Notes: generated by a model not told the origin, from the sequence alone. Shown: positions 34,828-44,704, numbered from the stretch's first letter. The stretch: DNA of 64,000 nt from an uncultured Myxococcales bacterium (GCA_937949945.1 CALFEQ010000138.1:1-64000), one strand, 5' to 3'. A program made the numbers and translations.

Positions 34828-37800
34828 GTGTCGATGCTCGCTTGGTGCCCGAGCAGCCGTTTCCGAGTCGTCCGCGTGTTGGGGCGCGGAGGAATGGGCC
34901 TCGTGTACGAAGTCTTCGACGAGGAGCAGCAGACGACCTGCGCGCTCAAGCTCCTTCCCGACGTGACCCCCCGCGCGCTCCTGCGCTTCAAGCGCGAGTT
35001 CCGCGCGCTCCAGGGGCTCAGCCACCCGAACCTGATCCGCCTCGGAGAGCTCCTGAACGACGGCGATCGCTGGTTCTTCACGATGGAGCTCGTACGCGGC
35101 GTGGACTTCCGGACGTACGTCCGCGGCGAGGAGGCCTCCGTCCGCGCCGTCCCGTCCGTGTCGTTCGTCGAGAAGCGCACGACCGGCGACGCAGGCGCGA
35201 CGCTGACGCTCGACGACGAGGCCGAGTCCGTCCGCAGGCCTCGGGAGCCGGACAAGCCACCCTCCGTCACGTCGCCCTCGAGATTGGACGAGGGCCGCCT
35301 GCGAGACGCGCTCACCCAGCTCGCTCGCGGCCTCGAGTTCCTGCACGCCTCGGGGAAGGTCCACCGCGACGTGAAACCGTCGAACGTGCTCGTGAGCGAG
35401 TCCGGGCGCGTCGTCCTGCTCGACTTCGGGCTCGTGGCCGATCGCTCCGGGGCCGGCGGGGCGACGGAAGACGACGGGCGGGTCCAAGGGACGCTCGGGT
35501 ACATGGCGCCCGAGCAGGCGCGCGGGACGTCGGGACCGGCGGTGGACCTCTACGCGATGGGCGTCATGCTCTTCGAGGCGCTCACGGGCACCTCGCCGTT
35601 CGACGACCGCTCGATCGCGAGCGTGCTCCTGCGCGCAGGCCTCGAGCCTCCGCGTCCGAGCGCGATCACGCCCGGGGTGCCCGAAGACCTCGACGAGCTC
35701 TGCGTACGCCTGCTCGATCCGTCACCGGAGAAGCGGCCGTCCGCCCGTGACGTGCTCGAGTGGCTCGGCACGCACGACGAGCCCGAGTCGACGCGCGGCA
35801 TCGACACCGGTCGCGAGCGACTCGTCGGACGTCGGCGCGAGCTCGAAGAGCTCTTCGCGGCCTACCGCGAGAGCGCCGACGGCCTGGCGGTCGTCACGGT
35901 CGAGGGCACGTCGGGCATCGGCAAGACCGCGCTCGTGAACGAGCTCGTCGCGGAGCTGAAGACGAGCAGCGAGCCTCCGCTCGTCCTCCAAGGCCGTTGC
36001 TACGAGCACGAGGGCATTCCGTACAAAGCCATAGACGGCGTCATCGACGAGCTCGCGCAATACCTCGCGCAGCACCCGCCGAGCACGTGGGACACGAGCC
36101 CGCTGCCTGCGAACACCGACCTGCTCTGCGTTCTGTTCCCCGTGCTCGAGCGCGTGCCCGACTTCAGCGCCCACCGATCGTCGTCGCCCGACCGTGCATG
36201 GGAAGAGCCGCACCGCATGCGCCGCGACGCCGAGCAAGCGCTCATCGCGCTGCTCGCGGGGCTCGCCCGCCTGCGACGCATCGTCATCTGCATCGACGAC
36301 TTCCAGTGGGCCGACGCGGACAGCCTGACGTTCCTCGGCGCGCTCGGCCGCGCACCAACCCCGCCGCCGCTGTTGCTCGTGCTGACGAGCCGCCAGCAGG
36401 TCCAGCTCCCGTTCGAAGGGAGGGCGCGGCGCATCTCGCTCTCACCGCTGCCGCCGGACGAGGCGCGCGAGCTCGCGTCGTCGCTCCTCGCGCACGCAGG
36501 CGAATCGGCGGCGGACGCCGCGGAGGCGATCGCCGCAGAGGCCGGCGGCAATCCGTTCTTCGTCCACGAGCTCGCGTGGCGCGTCGCGCGTTCCGCCCGG
36601 GCCGAGGCGCTCTCCGCCGCGAGCGTGCGCCTCGACGACGTCCTCTGGGATCGCATCAGCGCGAGGCACGGGCCGTCGCGGGAGGTTCTCGAGCTCGTCG
36701 CCGTGGCGTCCGCCCCCCTCCCGCAGAGCGTGGTCGCGGAGGCTGCACGCCTCGATCCGGCGTCCTTCGCGAGCGTCGCGCAGGATCTCCGCGCCGAGCG
36801 CTTGATCCGCACGACCGGTCTCCGTCCCACGGACGACGTCGAGACGTACCACGACCGGATCCGCGAGGCGGTCGTCGGCAAGCTCGATCGTGCGACGCGC
36901 GCGTCGAGGCACCTCGCCCTCGCGCTCGCCACCGAGCGGCAGCGCCCGGACGATCTCGACGCGCTCGTCATGCACTTCGAGGGCGGCGGCGACACGGCCC
37001 GCGCCGGCGAGTACGCGCTGCGGGCAGGCGACGCCGCGCGCGCGGCCCTCGCGTTCGAGCGCGCGGCGTCGTTCTACCGGCGGGCGATCGCTCACCTCCC
37101 CGCCTCGAGGTCCCGCGCCGAACGGCTCCGTCTCAAGCTCGCCGACGCGCTCGCGAACGGCGGGCTCTCGGCGGACGCCGCGATCGAGTTCGAGCGAGCC
37201 GCCGCGGAGGCGGAGCCCGCCGAGGCCCTCGAGCTACGCCGCCGCGCGGCCGAGCAATGGCTCAGCTCCGGCCGCCTCGACGAGGGGTTGAACGCGATCC
37301 GTGCCGTGCTCTCGCACGTCGGAGTGCGCGTGCCGAGCTCGTCGGTCACGGCCTTCGGATCGATCCTCCTGCACCGCGCGAAGTTGCGGCTCCGAGGGTT
37401 CGACTTCGTGGAGCGATCGGCGAGCGATGTCGCTCCGGACGCTCTGCTCCGCGCGGATGCGCTCTGGGCGGCAGCGGCACGGCTCGGCGCGGTCGACCCG
37501 ATCCAAGCCGCGGATTTTCAGGCTCGGCACCTGCTCCAGTGCCTCGACCTCGGCGAGCCGTTCCGCATCGTTCGGGCGCTGCTGACCGAGGTGATCTTCC
37601 TTTCGACGAACGGCCCGCGCGCGTGGAAGCAGACGCAGGAGCTCCTCTCGCGCGCCCGCTCGATCGCCTCGCGCATCGACTCGCCGTACACGACGGCGCT
37701 GGCCTACTTCGCCGAAGGCTTGGCCGACTACGAGCGCGGTCACTACCGCGAAGGGCACGCCTCGCTGGAGCGCGCCGCGGAGTCGTTCCGTACGGGGTGC

Positions 37801-38571
37801 ACGGGCGCGAGCCACGAGATCGCGCTCTCGAAACGCTTCGCCATCGACTGCCTCTTCAACCTCGGCGAGCTCGACGCGCTACGTCGCGAAGTCCCGCTGT
37901 TGCTCGAAGACGCGCAGCGGCGCGGTGATCTCTATCTCGCCGCGGAGCTGCAGACCGGACTGCCGAACATCGTCTGGCTGTGCGCCGATCAGCCGGACGA
38001 GGCGCGACGCATGTCCGAGCTCGGCATCGCACGGTGGCCGCAGCACCGTTTCTACCTGCAGCACTACTACCACGCGCTGGCGAGCGCTCACATCGCGCTC
38101 TACTGCGACGACGGCGAGGCCGCGCTTCGCATCGTGGAGGATGCGTGGGGCGGGCTGAAGAAGAGCCTCTTCCTCAACGTCCAGGCCGTGCGCACCGAGG
38201 CGTGGTACCTCCGCGCGCGCGCCGCGATCGCTGCGCGTTCTCCGAAAGCGCTCGCGATCGCGCGGCGGGCGGAGGCCGCGCTCGACGCCGACCCCGTCCC
38301 GGCTGCACGAGGCTACGCCGCCGCGGTTCGCGCGGCGCTGTCCTGGCGCAAGCGCGACGTCGAAGCGACGAAATCGTGGCTGCGAGAAGCGGAGCGCGCC
38401 TTCACGCGTGCAGGCACGGGGATGCTCGCGGCCGCGTGCAAGCGTCACCTCGGGCGGCTCGACGCGTCCTTGCGAGACGAGCTGATCGCGGCGGAGGCGT
38501 GGATGCGCGCTCGCGGCGTCGTCCGGCCCGACCGCTTCAGCGCGCTGCTCGTCCCCGGCATCGATGCATGA
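34828..38571 (+). CDS. Ser/Thr kinase-AAA ATPase-TPR regulator
   Basis: About 1247 residues; GTG at 34828 or ATG at 34834. The kinase (1-300) has LGRGGMGLVYEV, HRDVKPSNVL, DFGLVAD and GYMAPEQ. A 60-residue insertion (about 95-160, rich in Arg, Glu, Ser and Thr) sits before the alphaE helix. A STAND/AAA-type ATPase follows: VEGTSGIGKTALVNEL near residue 365 and VICIDDFQWAD (Walker B) near 490. The C-terminal ~550 residues are helical tetratricopeptide-like repeats (ALAFERAASFYRRAI). This MalT/serine-kinase fusion is a myxobacterial signal-transducer type. It is convergent with the FHA sigma-54 gene, with 23 bp between. Confidence 0.95.
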   Translation: MSMLAWCPSSRFRVVRVLGRGGMGLVYEVFDEEQQTTCALKLLPDVTPRALLRFKREFRALQGLSHPNLIRLGELLNDGDRWFFTMELVRGVDFRTYVRGEEASVRAVPSVSFVEKRTTGDAGATLTLDDEAESVRRPREPDKPPSVTSPSRLDEGRLRDALTQLARGLEFLHASGKVHRDVKPSNVLVSESGRVVLLDFGLVADRSGAGGATEDDGRVQGTLGYMAPEQARGTSGPAVDLYAMGVMLFEALTGTSPFDDRSIASVLLRAGLEPPRPSAITPGVPEDLDELCVRLLDPSPEKRPSARDVLEWLGTHDEPESTRGIDTGRERLVGRRRELEELFAAYRESADGLAVVTVEGTSGIGKTALVNELVAELKTSSEPPLVLQGRCYEHEGIPYKAIDGVIDELAQYLAQHPPSTWDTSPLPANTDLLCVLFPVLERVPDFSAHRSSSPDRAWEEPHRMRRDAEQALIALLAGLARLRRIVICIDDFQWADADSLTFLGALGRAPTPPPLLLVLTSRQQVQLPFEGRARRISLSPLPPDEARELASSLLAHAGESAADAAEAIAAEAGGNPFFVHELAWRVARSARAEALSAASVRLDDVLWDRISARHGPSREVLELVAVASAPLPQSVVAEAARLDPASFASVAQDLRAERLIRTTGLRPTDDVETYHDRIREAVVGKLDRATRASRHLALALATERQRPDDLDALVMHFEGGGDTARAGEYALRAGDAARAALAFERAASFYRRAIAHLPASRSRAERLRLKLADALANGGLSADAAIEFERAAAEAEPAEALELRRRAAEQWLSSGRLDEGLNAIRAVLSHVGVRVPSSSVTAFGSILLHRAKLRLRGFDFVERSASDVAPDALLRADALWAAAARLGAVDPIQAADFQARHLLQCLDLGEPFRIVRALLTEVIFLSTNGPRAWKQTQELLSRARSIASRIDSPYTTALAYFAEGLADYERGHYREGHASLERAAESFRTGCTGASHEIALSKRFAIDCLFNLGELDALRREVPLLLEDAQRRGDLYLAAELQTGLPNIVWLCADQPDEARRMSELGIARWPQHRFYLQHYYHALASAHIALYCDDGEAALRIVEDAWGGLKKSLFLNVQAVRTEAWYLRARAAIAARSPKALAIARRAEAALDADPVPAARGYAAAVRAALSWRKRDVEATKSWLREAERAFTRAGTGMLAAACKRHLGRLDASLRDELIAAEAWMRARGVVRPDRFSALLVPGIDA

Positions 38572-38594
38572 TCCTTCTCGGATCTCTTCGCGGC

Positions 38595-40058
38595 TCAGCG
38601 GTTCGACTTCCGCGGACGCGGCAGGCGGTGGATCGAGAGCTTCGTCACCAGCGTCGCGCGCGAGATCCCGAGCATGCGCGCTGCCTTCGTCTGGTTGCCG
38701 TTGCACGCCTCGAGCGCGGCGACGATGCGCTCGCGTTCGGCGCGCACGCTCTCCGGCTCGTCGGCGGCCGCGGCGGCCTGCTCGGCGGTGCCGGCGGCCC
38801 GTTCGGCGGCCGCGCCCGTGGTCCTCTTCTCGCCGCGCAGCACCTCGGGCAGATGAGCGAGGCGGATCTCGTCGTCCTCGGCGATCGCGAGCGCCGCGCG
38901 CAACGCGTGCTCGAGCTCGCGCACGTTGAAGGGCCAGTCGTGCAGGAAGAGCGCCCGTCCCGCCGCGCGCGACAGCACGAGGCGCTCGGCCCGCTCCTCG
39001 GCGACGAGCGGCAGGAGCTCGCCGACCAGGAGCCCGACGTCCTCGATCCGCTCGCGGAGGCTCGGCACACGGACGACGTGGCCGCAGAGCCTCGCGTAGA
39101 GGTCGGCCCGGAAGCGTCCCTCGGCGACGCGCGCCGCGAGGTCCGCGTGCGTCGCCGCGATCACGCGCACGTCGACGGAGACGACGCGCGTATCGCCGAC
39201 CGGCAACACCTCCTTCTGCTGGAGCACACGCAGGAGCGCGACCTGCGACGACTCCGGCAGCTCGGCGATCTCGTCGAGGAACAGGGTGCCGCGATCGGCC
39301 GCGCGGACGAGGCCGGGCCGGTCCTCGGTCGCGCCCGAGTAGGCGCCCTTCCGCACGCCGAACAGCTCGGCCTCGATCAACGTCCGAGGGATCGCACCGC
39401 AGTTGAGCGCGACGAAGGCGCCGCTCCGGCCGGACGCCGTGTGCACCGCGCGCGCGAGCACCTCCTTGCCGGTGCCGCTCTCGCCCGTCACGAGGATCGA
39501 CACGTCGCTCTGCGCGACCCGTAGCGCGGTGGTGAGCGCCTCCGACCAGACGGGGTTCAACGTGCGGGGCAGCCCTCGCGTGGGCCGCTCGGAGAGCGTC
39601 GCGTCGAGCGGACGCCCGAGGTGTCCCTGCCGCCCGCGCGGCACGTTCACCGTCGCGACGCGATGGACGAGGATCGTGTTGCCCACCTCGATCACGTCGC
39701 CGTCCAATAGCTCCTTGCGCTCGACGCGCACGCCTCCGACGAACGTGCCGTTCTTGGAGCCCTGGTCCACGAGCGTCCAGCGTCCTGCGCGATCGGCGAC
39801 GAGCTGCGCGTGGGCCGAGGACATCCACGCGTCGGGAAGCTCGACGCGCAACACGCGCGCACCTCCGTCGGACGTCTCGCGGGTCCAACGCCGGCACGCG
39901 CCGCGGCCGATGCTCACGGACGTCGTGTCGAGGTGGATCCGCGCCGGCGGCGCGCACGGCCTCGCGCAGTCGAGCGCGATGACGAGGTACGGCACCGTCG
40001 CGGGCTCGAGCCCGTCGGACTCACCCTCGATCGCGGTAAGGGTGCGCGTCTCGTCCAC
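38595..40058 (-). CDS. FHA-domain sigma-54-dependent transcriptional activator
   Basis: 487 residues, GTG start. FHA domain at about 25-125 (SIGRGACRRW, SSAHAQLVADRAGRWTLVDQ, GSKNGTFVGG) recognises phosphothreonine. The sigma-54 interaction AAA domain has TGESGTGKEVLARAVH (Walker A), ELFGVRKGAYSGATEDRPG (the GAFTGA loop reads GAYSGA) and GTLFLDEIAEL (Walker B). A Fis-type helix-turn-helix ends the protein (NGNQTKAARMLGISRATLVT). An Ala-rich linker lies before it. It is a likely effector of Ser/Thr kinase signalling, perhaps of the convergent kinase; that pairing is only positional. Confidence 0.95.
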   Translation of the reverse strand: MDETRTLTAIEGESDGLEPATVPYLVIALDCARPCAPPARIHLDTTSVSIGRGACRRWTRETSDGGARVLRVELPDAWMSSAHAQLVADRAGRWTLVDQGSKNGTFVGGVRVERKELLDGDVIEVGNTILVHRVATVNVPRGRQGHLGRPLDATLSERPTRGLPRTLNPVWSEALTTALRVAQSDVSILVTGESGTGKEVLARAVHTASGRSGAFVALNCGAIPRTLIEAELFGVRKGAYSGATEDRPGLVRAADRGTLFLDEIAELPESSQVALLRVLQQKEVLPVGDTRVVSVDVRVIAATHADLAARVAEGRFRADLYARLCGHVVRVPSLRERIEDVGLLVGELLPLVAEERAERLVLSRAAGRALFLHDWPFNVRELEHALRAALAIAEDDEIRLAHLPEVLRGEKRTTGAAAERAAGTAEQAAAAADEPESVRAERERIVAALEACNGNQTKAARMLGISRATLVTKLSIHRLPRPRKSNR

Positions 40059-40121
40059 TCCGTCGATTCTACGCGAGCGGACGTGCGTTCGGGGCCTTCC
40101 CTCGTAGGGAGGGGCGTCGCC

Positions 40122-41357
40122 TCAGTAGATCTGCACGGAGCCCGAGGACACGGTGCAGGCGCCGTTCTGCGGCGATCCCCCCGTGCGCAGGATCTCGTCC
40201 GGCGTCGGCTCTCGGTACTGGCCGCTCAGCTCGATGTCGATCATGCGGAGGATCGCGCGATCGAGCTTCGTGACGAAGTAGCACGGCACCGTCGGCTCCT
40301 TGTGCGGATTGCCCACGCCGGAGTCGTCGGTGAGGAAGAGGTAGCGCCCGCCCGTGAGCTGCGCGGCGGAGCGCATCGTGTGCTCGGTCAGCTCGTCGAC
40401 GCCGCTCGACGCGACCGGGTAGACGTGGATGCCCTTGTCACGCGCGCTCCGGATCGCCGCCGCCATCGCCTGCGCGTTCTCGACGTGGTGCGGGGCGTCG
40501 GCGACCCAGAACATGATGCGCGCGGTCGCTGCGTCACGCCGCCACGAGAGTCGATGCGCGACGTCGAGAGCCTTGTCCGGCGCCTCCGGGTAATCACCGC
40601 CTCCGGCGGCCACGGCCTTGCCGAGCTTCGTCTGGTACTCGGCCGGGTCGTCGCGGAAGTCGAACCATCGAACGACGTACTCGTCCGTCGTGTCGCGGTA
40701 GAGGACGAGCGACCAGCGCTGCGCCGAGCTCGGATACTTCGCCTGGATGGAGGAGGCGAGCGCGATGAACTCGCTCTGCAAGTAGCGGATCTCGTCGCCC
40801 ATGCTGCCGGTGGTGTCGATCACGAGCGACACGTCGAGCGTCGCCTTCGGCTGCGCGCTCGAAGCGATCGAGCGCGACGCCTCGTACTCCGCATCCGTGA
40901 TCGGCACGAGCCCCGGCGTCTGCGCGACCGACTTCCGGTACTGCGTGAAGAAGTCGAAGTTGCGGTTGTCGTCCCACGCACCGGCCGTGAGGACCCCGGG
41001 CGGAACGGTGCCGTTCCCGCCCGAGGAGCCGCCACCCCCGGGGGGGAGGGGGCCGGCGCTCCCGCTGCCGGCGCCGCTGCTGCCGCTGCTGCCGCTGCTC
41101 CCGCTGCTGCTGCCGCCGCCGGCGCCGCCGCCGCTGCCCATGCCGACGCCGTCGGCCATACCGCCGCTCGCCGGAGCGCCTTCGCCCGCCGCGCCCGGGT
41201 CTCCGGGGATCTCGCCGTCGCCGGTGATACCGTCGGCCCAGAGATCCCCCGTACCCGGCGGCGTGTCGGACGGCGAGGCGCCGCTGCTTCCGCCTTCGCC
41301 CGACGAAGCTCCACACGCGACGCAGAAGACGACGAGACCGAGCGCGAGCCGACGCAT
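40122..41357 (-). CDS. von Willebrand A domain lipoprotein
   Basis: 411 residues from the ATG at 41357 (GGAGG overlaps the GTG at 41363, two codons upstream). Lipobox ALGLVVFCVACG. A Gly/Ser-rich linker (residues 20-115, with GSSSGSSGSSGSSG) leads to a vWA domain with the MIDAS motif VSLVIDTTGSMGD and later FWVADAPHH. The C-terminus has two cysteines. The vWA surface domain mediates metal-dependent protein binding. It lies 63 bp upstream of the FHA gene in the same orientation. Confidence 0.88.
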   Translation of the reverse strand: MRRLALGLVVFCVACGASSGEGGSSGASPSDTPPGTGDLWADGITGDGEIPGDPGAAGEGAPASGGMADGVGMGSGGGAGGGSSSGSSGSSGSSGAGSGSAGPLPPGGGGSSGGNGTVPPGVLTAGAWDDNRNFDFFTQYRKSVAQTPGLVPITDAEYEASRSIASSAQPKATLDVSLVIDTTGSMGDEIRYLQSEFIALASSIQAKYPSSAQRWSLVLYRDTTDEYVVRWFDFRDDPAEYQTKLGKAVAAGGGDYPEAPDKALDVAHRLSWRRDAATARIMFWVADAPHHVENAQAMAAAIRSARDKGIHVYPVASSGVDELTEHTMRSAAQLTGGRYLFLTDDSGVGNPHKEPTVPCYFVTKLDRAILRMIDIELSGQYREPTPDEILRTGGSPQNGACTVSSGSVQIY

Positions 41358-41568
41358 GATCACCTCCGCAGGGGCCTGTCGTCAGCACGCGCCGTACCAG
41401 CCTTGCTCGCGGCCGTCTTTCCGCGGGCTGCGCGAGCTTCGGCGACGAAGCCCTCACTCGGTGGCACGCATTGGCGTTCCGGGCTGTCACAACCCGGCAC
41501 AACGGAGGCGGTCGCGCGGCAACGCGGCCCCCGTGGGCCTCCCGGGGACGACGCGCCTCGGCCGAGCG

Positions 41569-41970
41569 TCAGAGATGGTAGTCGCCCGCCGCCTCCGGCT
41601 GATAGCGGATCTCCTCGATCGTCCACGCCCGTGCGCTGCCGCGGCCGACGACGTGGACCCGCTCGCCGACGCGAGCACCGAGCAGCGCGGCACCGAGCGG
41701 GGTGAGGACGGACACGCGACCGGCGCTGGCATCGGCGTCCTGCGGGTACACGACGTGGACCTCGCGGACGGTCCCATGGTCGTCGCGACAGACGACGTGC
41801 GAGTTCATGGTCACGACCGACGCCTCCACCGCCTTGGACGGTACGATCACCGCGCGTTCGAGCTCGCGCTGGAGCGCTTCGGCCAAGGCGCCCGCCTTGT
41901 CTTCGTAGAGCTCGACGACCTCCGCGAGGCGGCGGCTATCCTGATCCGTGATCGTACGCGGAGCGTGCAT
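41569..41970 (-). CDS. Rnk/GreA-C-like RNA polymerase-associated protein
   Basis: 133 residues from the ATG at 41970, preceded by GGAGGAGATC. The C-terminal ~75 residues match the GreA/GreB C-terminal fold: VVTMNSHVVCRDD, EVHVVYPQDADASAGRVSVL, TPLGAALLGARVGERVHV. The N-terminal ~50 residues are a short coiled segment (DSRRLAEVVELYEDKAGALA), the arrangement of Rnk (regulator of nucleoside diphosphate kinase), which binds RNA polymerase and lacks the acidic tip for transcript cleavage. It is monocistronic. Confidence 0.9.
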   Translation of the reverse strand: MHAPRTITDQDSRRLAEVVELYEDKAGALAEALQRELERAVIVPSKAVEASVVTMNSHVVCRDDHGTVREVHVVYPQDADASAGRVSVLTPLGAALLGARVGERVHVVGRGSARAWTIEEIRYQPEAAGDYHL

Positions 41971-42214
41971 GCTGATCTCCTCCGACGCTTCGTGGGCCGT
42001 TCCCACGAGCTCGACCGCGTCGCGTGAACGCGCGCAGCCCGGCTTCCCCCGCGGGAACGCGCAGAAGACGCAGACACCACCATCATAGTTCGTCGGAGGC
42101 CCTCGCACTGTTCCGTCAGCCGAACAGTGTGATCGGCAGCACGGGTGGTGCCGGCGTTTCTTCGTGGTCGAGGTGGTCGAGCTCGACCGATGAGCAGGCG
42201 CCTTCGGCCGCAGG

Positions 42215-43086
42215 GACGAAAACGCGCAACCGATTCGAAAAGCGGCCGATGCACCCGGCATGAACGTCCCGTCGCGAATCCGGGAGCGCGTCACTGACAC
42301 CGTCGCGCACGGAAGCCTGAAGTCCTACGGGAGCACCGGCGTCGTGAACGGCTCCGTAGGCGCGGCCGTTGGCGCCGGCGTCGAAGTAGGCCTGAGTCGA
42401 GACGTTCGATCGTTCTACGGCGACGGCTACCAGCTCTCCATCGCCACGCCCTCGCCGTTCTCCGTCAACTTGTCGTTCACCCTCGTCCTCGTCCTGTTCC
42501 TCTGGATCGCGAGCGCGACCGGGGCCTCCTGGTTGGAGGTCGACGCGAAGGTGGTCGCGGGACACTACACGCTCCGCCGTTCCGAGACGGTCCCGCTCGA
42601 TCGCATCGCCGCGGTGGCCGTCCGGCGGCAGCTCGCCCCGACCCGCAATTTCTGGCCAGACTAGTTCTCGTGCATCACGGTCTTTCGCGCCGACGAACCG
42701 GGCGTGATCCAGATCCGGGCGAGGAGCTCCGAGGCAGACGCCTTCCTCTTCGCCCTCGCACGAAGCGCGAAGCATGCGGGGCTCTCGGGCGTCGCGCCGT
42801 TCGCGATCCCGCGACGTCAGTACGTCTACGACCTCGTGCCGCTACTCCCTGCAATCGCGATCCCGTTCGCCTTCCCGTTCCGCGTCTCGTGGTCTGCGTT
42901 CGCGCTGGCGACGGCCGTGTTCGTCGCGTGGACGGCACTGTCGTGGTGGCGCTTCGCGAGGCTGGCCAAGGCGATCGCGGCCGGAGAGATCCCGCCCGCG
43001 CTGCAGCAGTGGGTGGAGCTGCTGCGCACCTCCGAGTCACCTCGACGAAAAGCGAGCAACCAATTCGAAGCGCGGCCGATGAACCC
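42215..43086. repeat. Two diverged copies of an upstream segment, period 829 bp
   Basis: The run GACGAAAA...GCAACC(G/A)ATTCGAA...GCGGCCGATG(C/A)ACCC occurs at 42215-42256 and again at 43044-43086, each time just ahead of a copy of the PH-like gene. The duplication therefore included upstream DNA, not just coding sequence. Confidence 0.75.
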
Positions 43087-43093
43087 ATCGTGA
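42260..43093 (+). pseudogene. PH-like membrane protein copy 1, broken by an in-frame amber codon
   Basis: The frame from the ATG at 42260 reads ...LAPTRNFWPD and stops at a TAG at 42662-42664. The same frame is then open to 43093 and reads FSCITVFRADEPGVIQIRA, aligning residue for residue with the intact neighbour (GLSVKSSTSITIFRADEPGV...). A single substitution from a sense codon to TAG is the simplest lesion. The N-terminal 70 residues do not resemble copy 2, so that end has diverged or been replaced. The intact form has two hydrophobic pairs and a bacterial PH-type middle (PLDRIAAVAVRRQL). A readthrough product cannot be excluded. Confidence 0.8.
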
Positions 43094-43131
43094 GTCGTTT
43101 CGACACTTCACACGGAGGACACGATCGAGCC

Positions 43132-43815
43132 ATGAAGCTGAGGTCATCGGAAGGTGCGTCGCTGCCAAAGCTCTGCGCCGCGTGCTTGGTGCCGTTGGTG
43201 GCGCTGGTGCCGGCCGCGACCGGCGACGACGCTCCCCTTCGCTTGGTCGTCTTCTCGCTCCTCGTCCTCGTCCTGTTCCTATGGCGCGCGGACGGGACCG
43301 GAGCGGCTTTCGTGGAGCTCGACTCGCGAATGATCGCGGCGTCCTTCGTGGGACGCCCTCGGGAGAGGATCCCGCTCGAGCGCATCGCCGCGGTGACGGT
43401 CCAGCGACGGCTCGACCTCACCCGGGGTCTCTCGGTGAAGTCGTCGACGTCCATCACGATCTTCCGCGCCGACGAGCCGGGCGTGATCCAGATCCGTGCT
43501 TGGACCCCCGAGGCCGACGCCTTTCTCTTCGCCCTCGCACGACACGCGAAGCACCTCGGTCTCTCGGGCGTCGCGCCGTTCGCGATCCCGCGACGCCATT
43601 GCGTCTACGAGCTCTTGCCCCTCGTTCCGGCGATCGGCCTCCTGTGCGCCTTCCCGTCCCGGGTCTCCTGGCTTGCGTTCGCGCTGGCGGTCGCCGTCTT
43701 CGTCGCGTGGTCGGCGCTGTCGTGGTGGCGTCTCGCGATGCTCGCCGAGGTGCTCGCGGCGGGAAAGATCCCGCGCGCAGCGAAGAAGTGGGCGGAGCTC
43801 CTGCACCTCGCGTGA
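43132..43815 (+). CDS. PH-like membrane protein copy 2 (intact)
   Basis: 227 residues from the ATG at 43132 (GGAGG about 12 bp upstream). A first hydrophobic pair (CAACLVPLVALVPAA, VVFSLLVLVLFLW) is followed by a beta segment (FVELDSRMIAASFVGRPRER, IPLERIAAVTVQRRLD) of the bacterial PH-domain kind, the FRADEPGVIQIRAW strand, a helix (EADAFLFALARHAKHLGLSG) and two more transmembrane helices (LLPLVPAIGLLCAFPSRVSW, FALAVAVFVAWSALSWW). About 70% of residues match copy 1 over the shared part by eye. Function unknown. Confidence 0.78.
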   Translation: MKLRSSEGASLPKLCAACLVPLVALVPAATGDDAPLRLVVFSLLVLVLFLWRADGTGAAFVELDSRMIAASFVGRPRERIPLERIAAVTVQRRLDLTRGLSVKSSTSITIFRADEPGVIQIRAWTPEADAFLFALARHAKHLGLSGVAPFAIPRRHCVYELLPLVPAIGLLCAFPSRVSWLAFALAVAVFVAWSALSWWRLAMLAEVLAAGKIPRAAKKWAELLHLA

Positions 43816-43870
43816 CGGCTACTTCTCGTCGCGATCCCGGAGCGACGGTCTCCGTCGATGCCGCTCGCGT

Positions 43871-44704
43871 TCACTGGAGATCGACGACCACGTCGTCGAT
43901 CCAGACACGAACCTCGCCGAACGGCGGGTTCCCCATCCGCATGGCGCCGAGGGCATAGCTCACGAAGGCAGGCTTGAACGCCGAGCTCAGGGTCTTCTGC
44001 GCGGCGACGACGCCGTCCATGGTCACGGTGATCGTGCGCGTGTCGAGGGCGAGGTCGACCTCGTAGCGCGCCCACGATCCGGCCAGCGGATAGCGCGTGA
44101 GCTCGTGATAGGCGTCGCCCGTGGCCGAGCTCTCGAGGATCGTCGCGGAGCGCGCCTCGAAGTACAGCCAGAGCTGGCGCGCCGGGCCGGTCGCGTCGGC
44201 CGAGTCCGCGAAGAACAGCTTCGAGACGACGACCCGCTCGCTCTCCAGGTCGTCGACGAGCGCGTCGAATGCGACGCGTACGTGCGTGGAGACCGTGTTG
44301 GCTTCGCGCAGCAGGTAGGCGTCGCGCCGCGTCTGGCCCGAGCCGCTCCTCGCGAGGAGCGCTCGCGGCGACGAGCGGAACCTCGTGAGGTCGAACGAGA
44401 GCTCCGCGCCGGACGACACGTGCATCTGCCAGTCGTAGCCGAGGGGATTGGTGTCGAAGTCGTCGCAGAACGTCGGCTTCGGATCGAGTGTCGCGCAAGC
44501 GAACCCGGCATCCGCGCCCGAGCCAAGGGCGTCGACCGTTCCGCCCTCCGGCGTGGCGACCTCGGCGACGTCCGAGAGGTCGGCTCCCCCGTCGTCCACG
44601 GGAGCGCCGTCGCCCGAGATACCGCTCAGATCGGTGAACAACGAGCACGAAGCGACGCCCGCCACACACGCGAGCGACAGCACGAGGCGCGGCATCGTGA
44701 GCAT
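43871..44704 (-). CDS. LamG-like domain lipoprotein
   Basis: 277 residues, lipobox ACVAGVASCSL. An Asp/Gly/Ala linker precedes a concanavalin/LamG-type beta-sandwich: PTFCDDFDTNPLGYDWQMHV, VRVAFDALVDD, QLWLYFEA, YEVDLALDTRTITVTMDGV and VRVWIDDVVVDL. The CDDFD opening is shared with the second LamG-like gene at 61565. Such domains bind glycans. GGGAAG precedes the ATG at 44704. It is monocistronic, downstream of the RND operon. Confidence 0.85.
   Translation of the reverse strand: MLTMPRLVLSLACVAGVASCSLFTDLSGISGDGAPVDDGGADLSDVAEVATPEGGTVDALGSGADAGFACATLDPKPTFCDDFDTNPLGYDWQMHVSSGAELSFDLTRFRSSPRALLARSGSGQTRRDAYLLREANTVSTHVRVAFDALVDDLESERVVVSKLFFADSADATGPARQLWLYFEARSATILESSATGDAYHELTRYPLAGSWARYEVDLALDTRTITVTMDGVVAAQKTLSSAFKPAFVSYALGAMRMGNPPFGEVRVWIDDVVVDLQ

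Noticed and set aside
42662..42664. TAG in the PH-like copy as a pyrrolysine codon
   Set aside because: No pyl genes are visible and the intact neighbour has an ordinary residue in this stretch; a point mutation is simpler.
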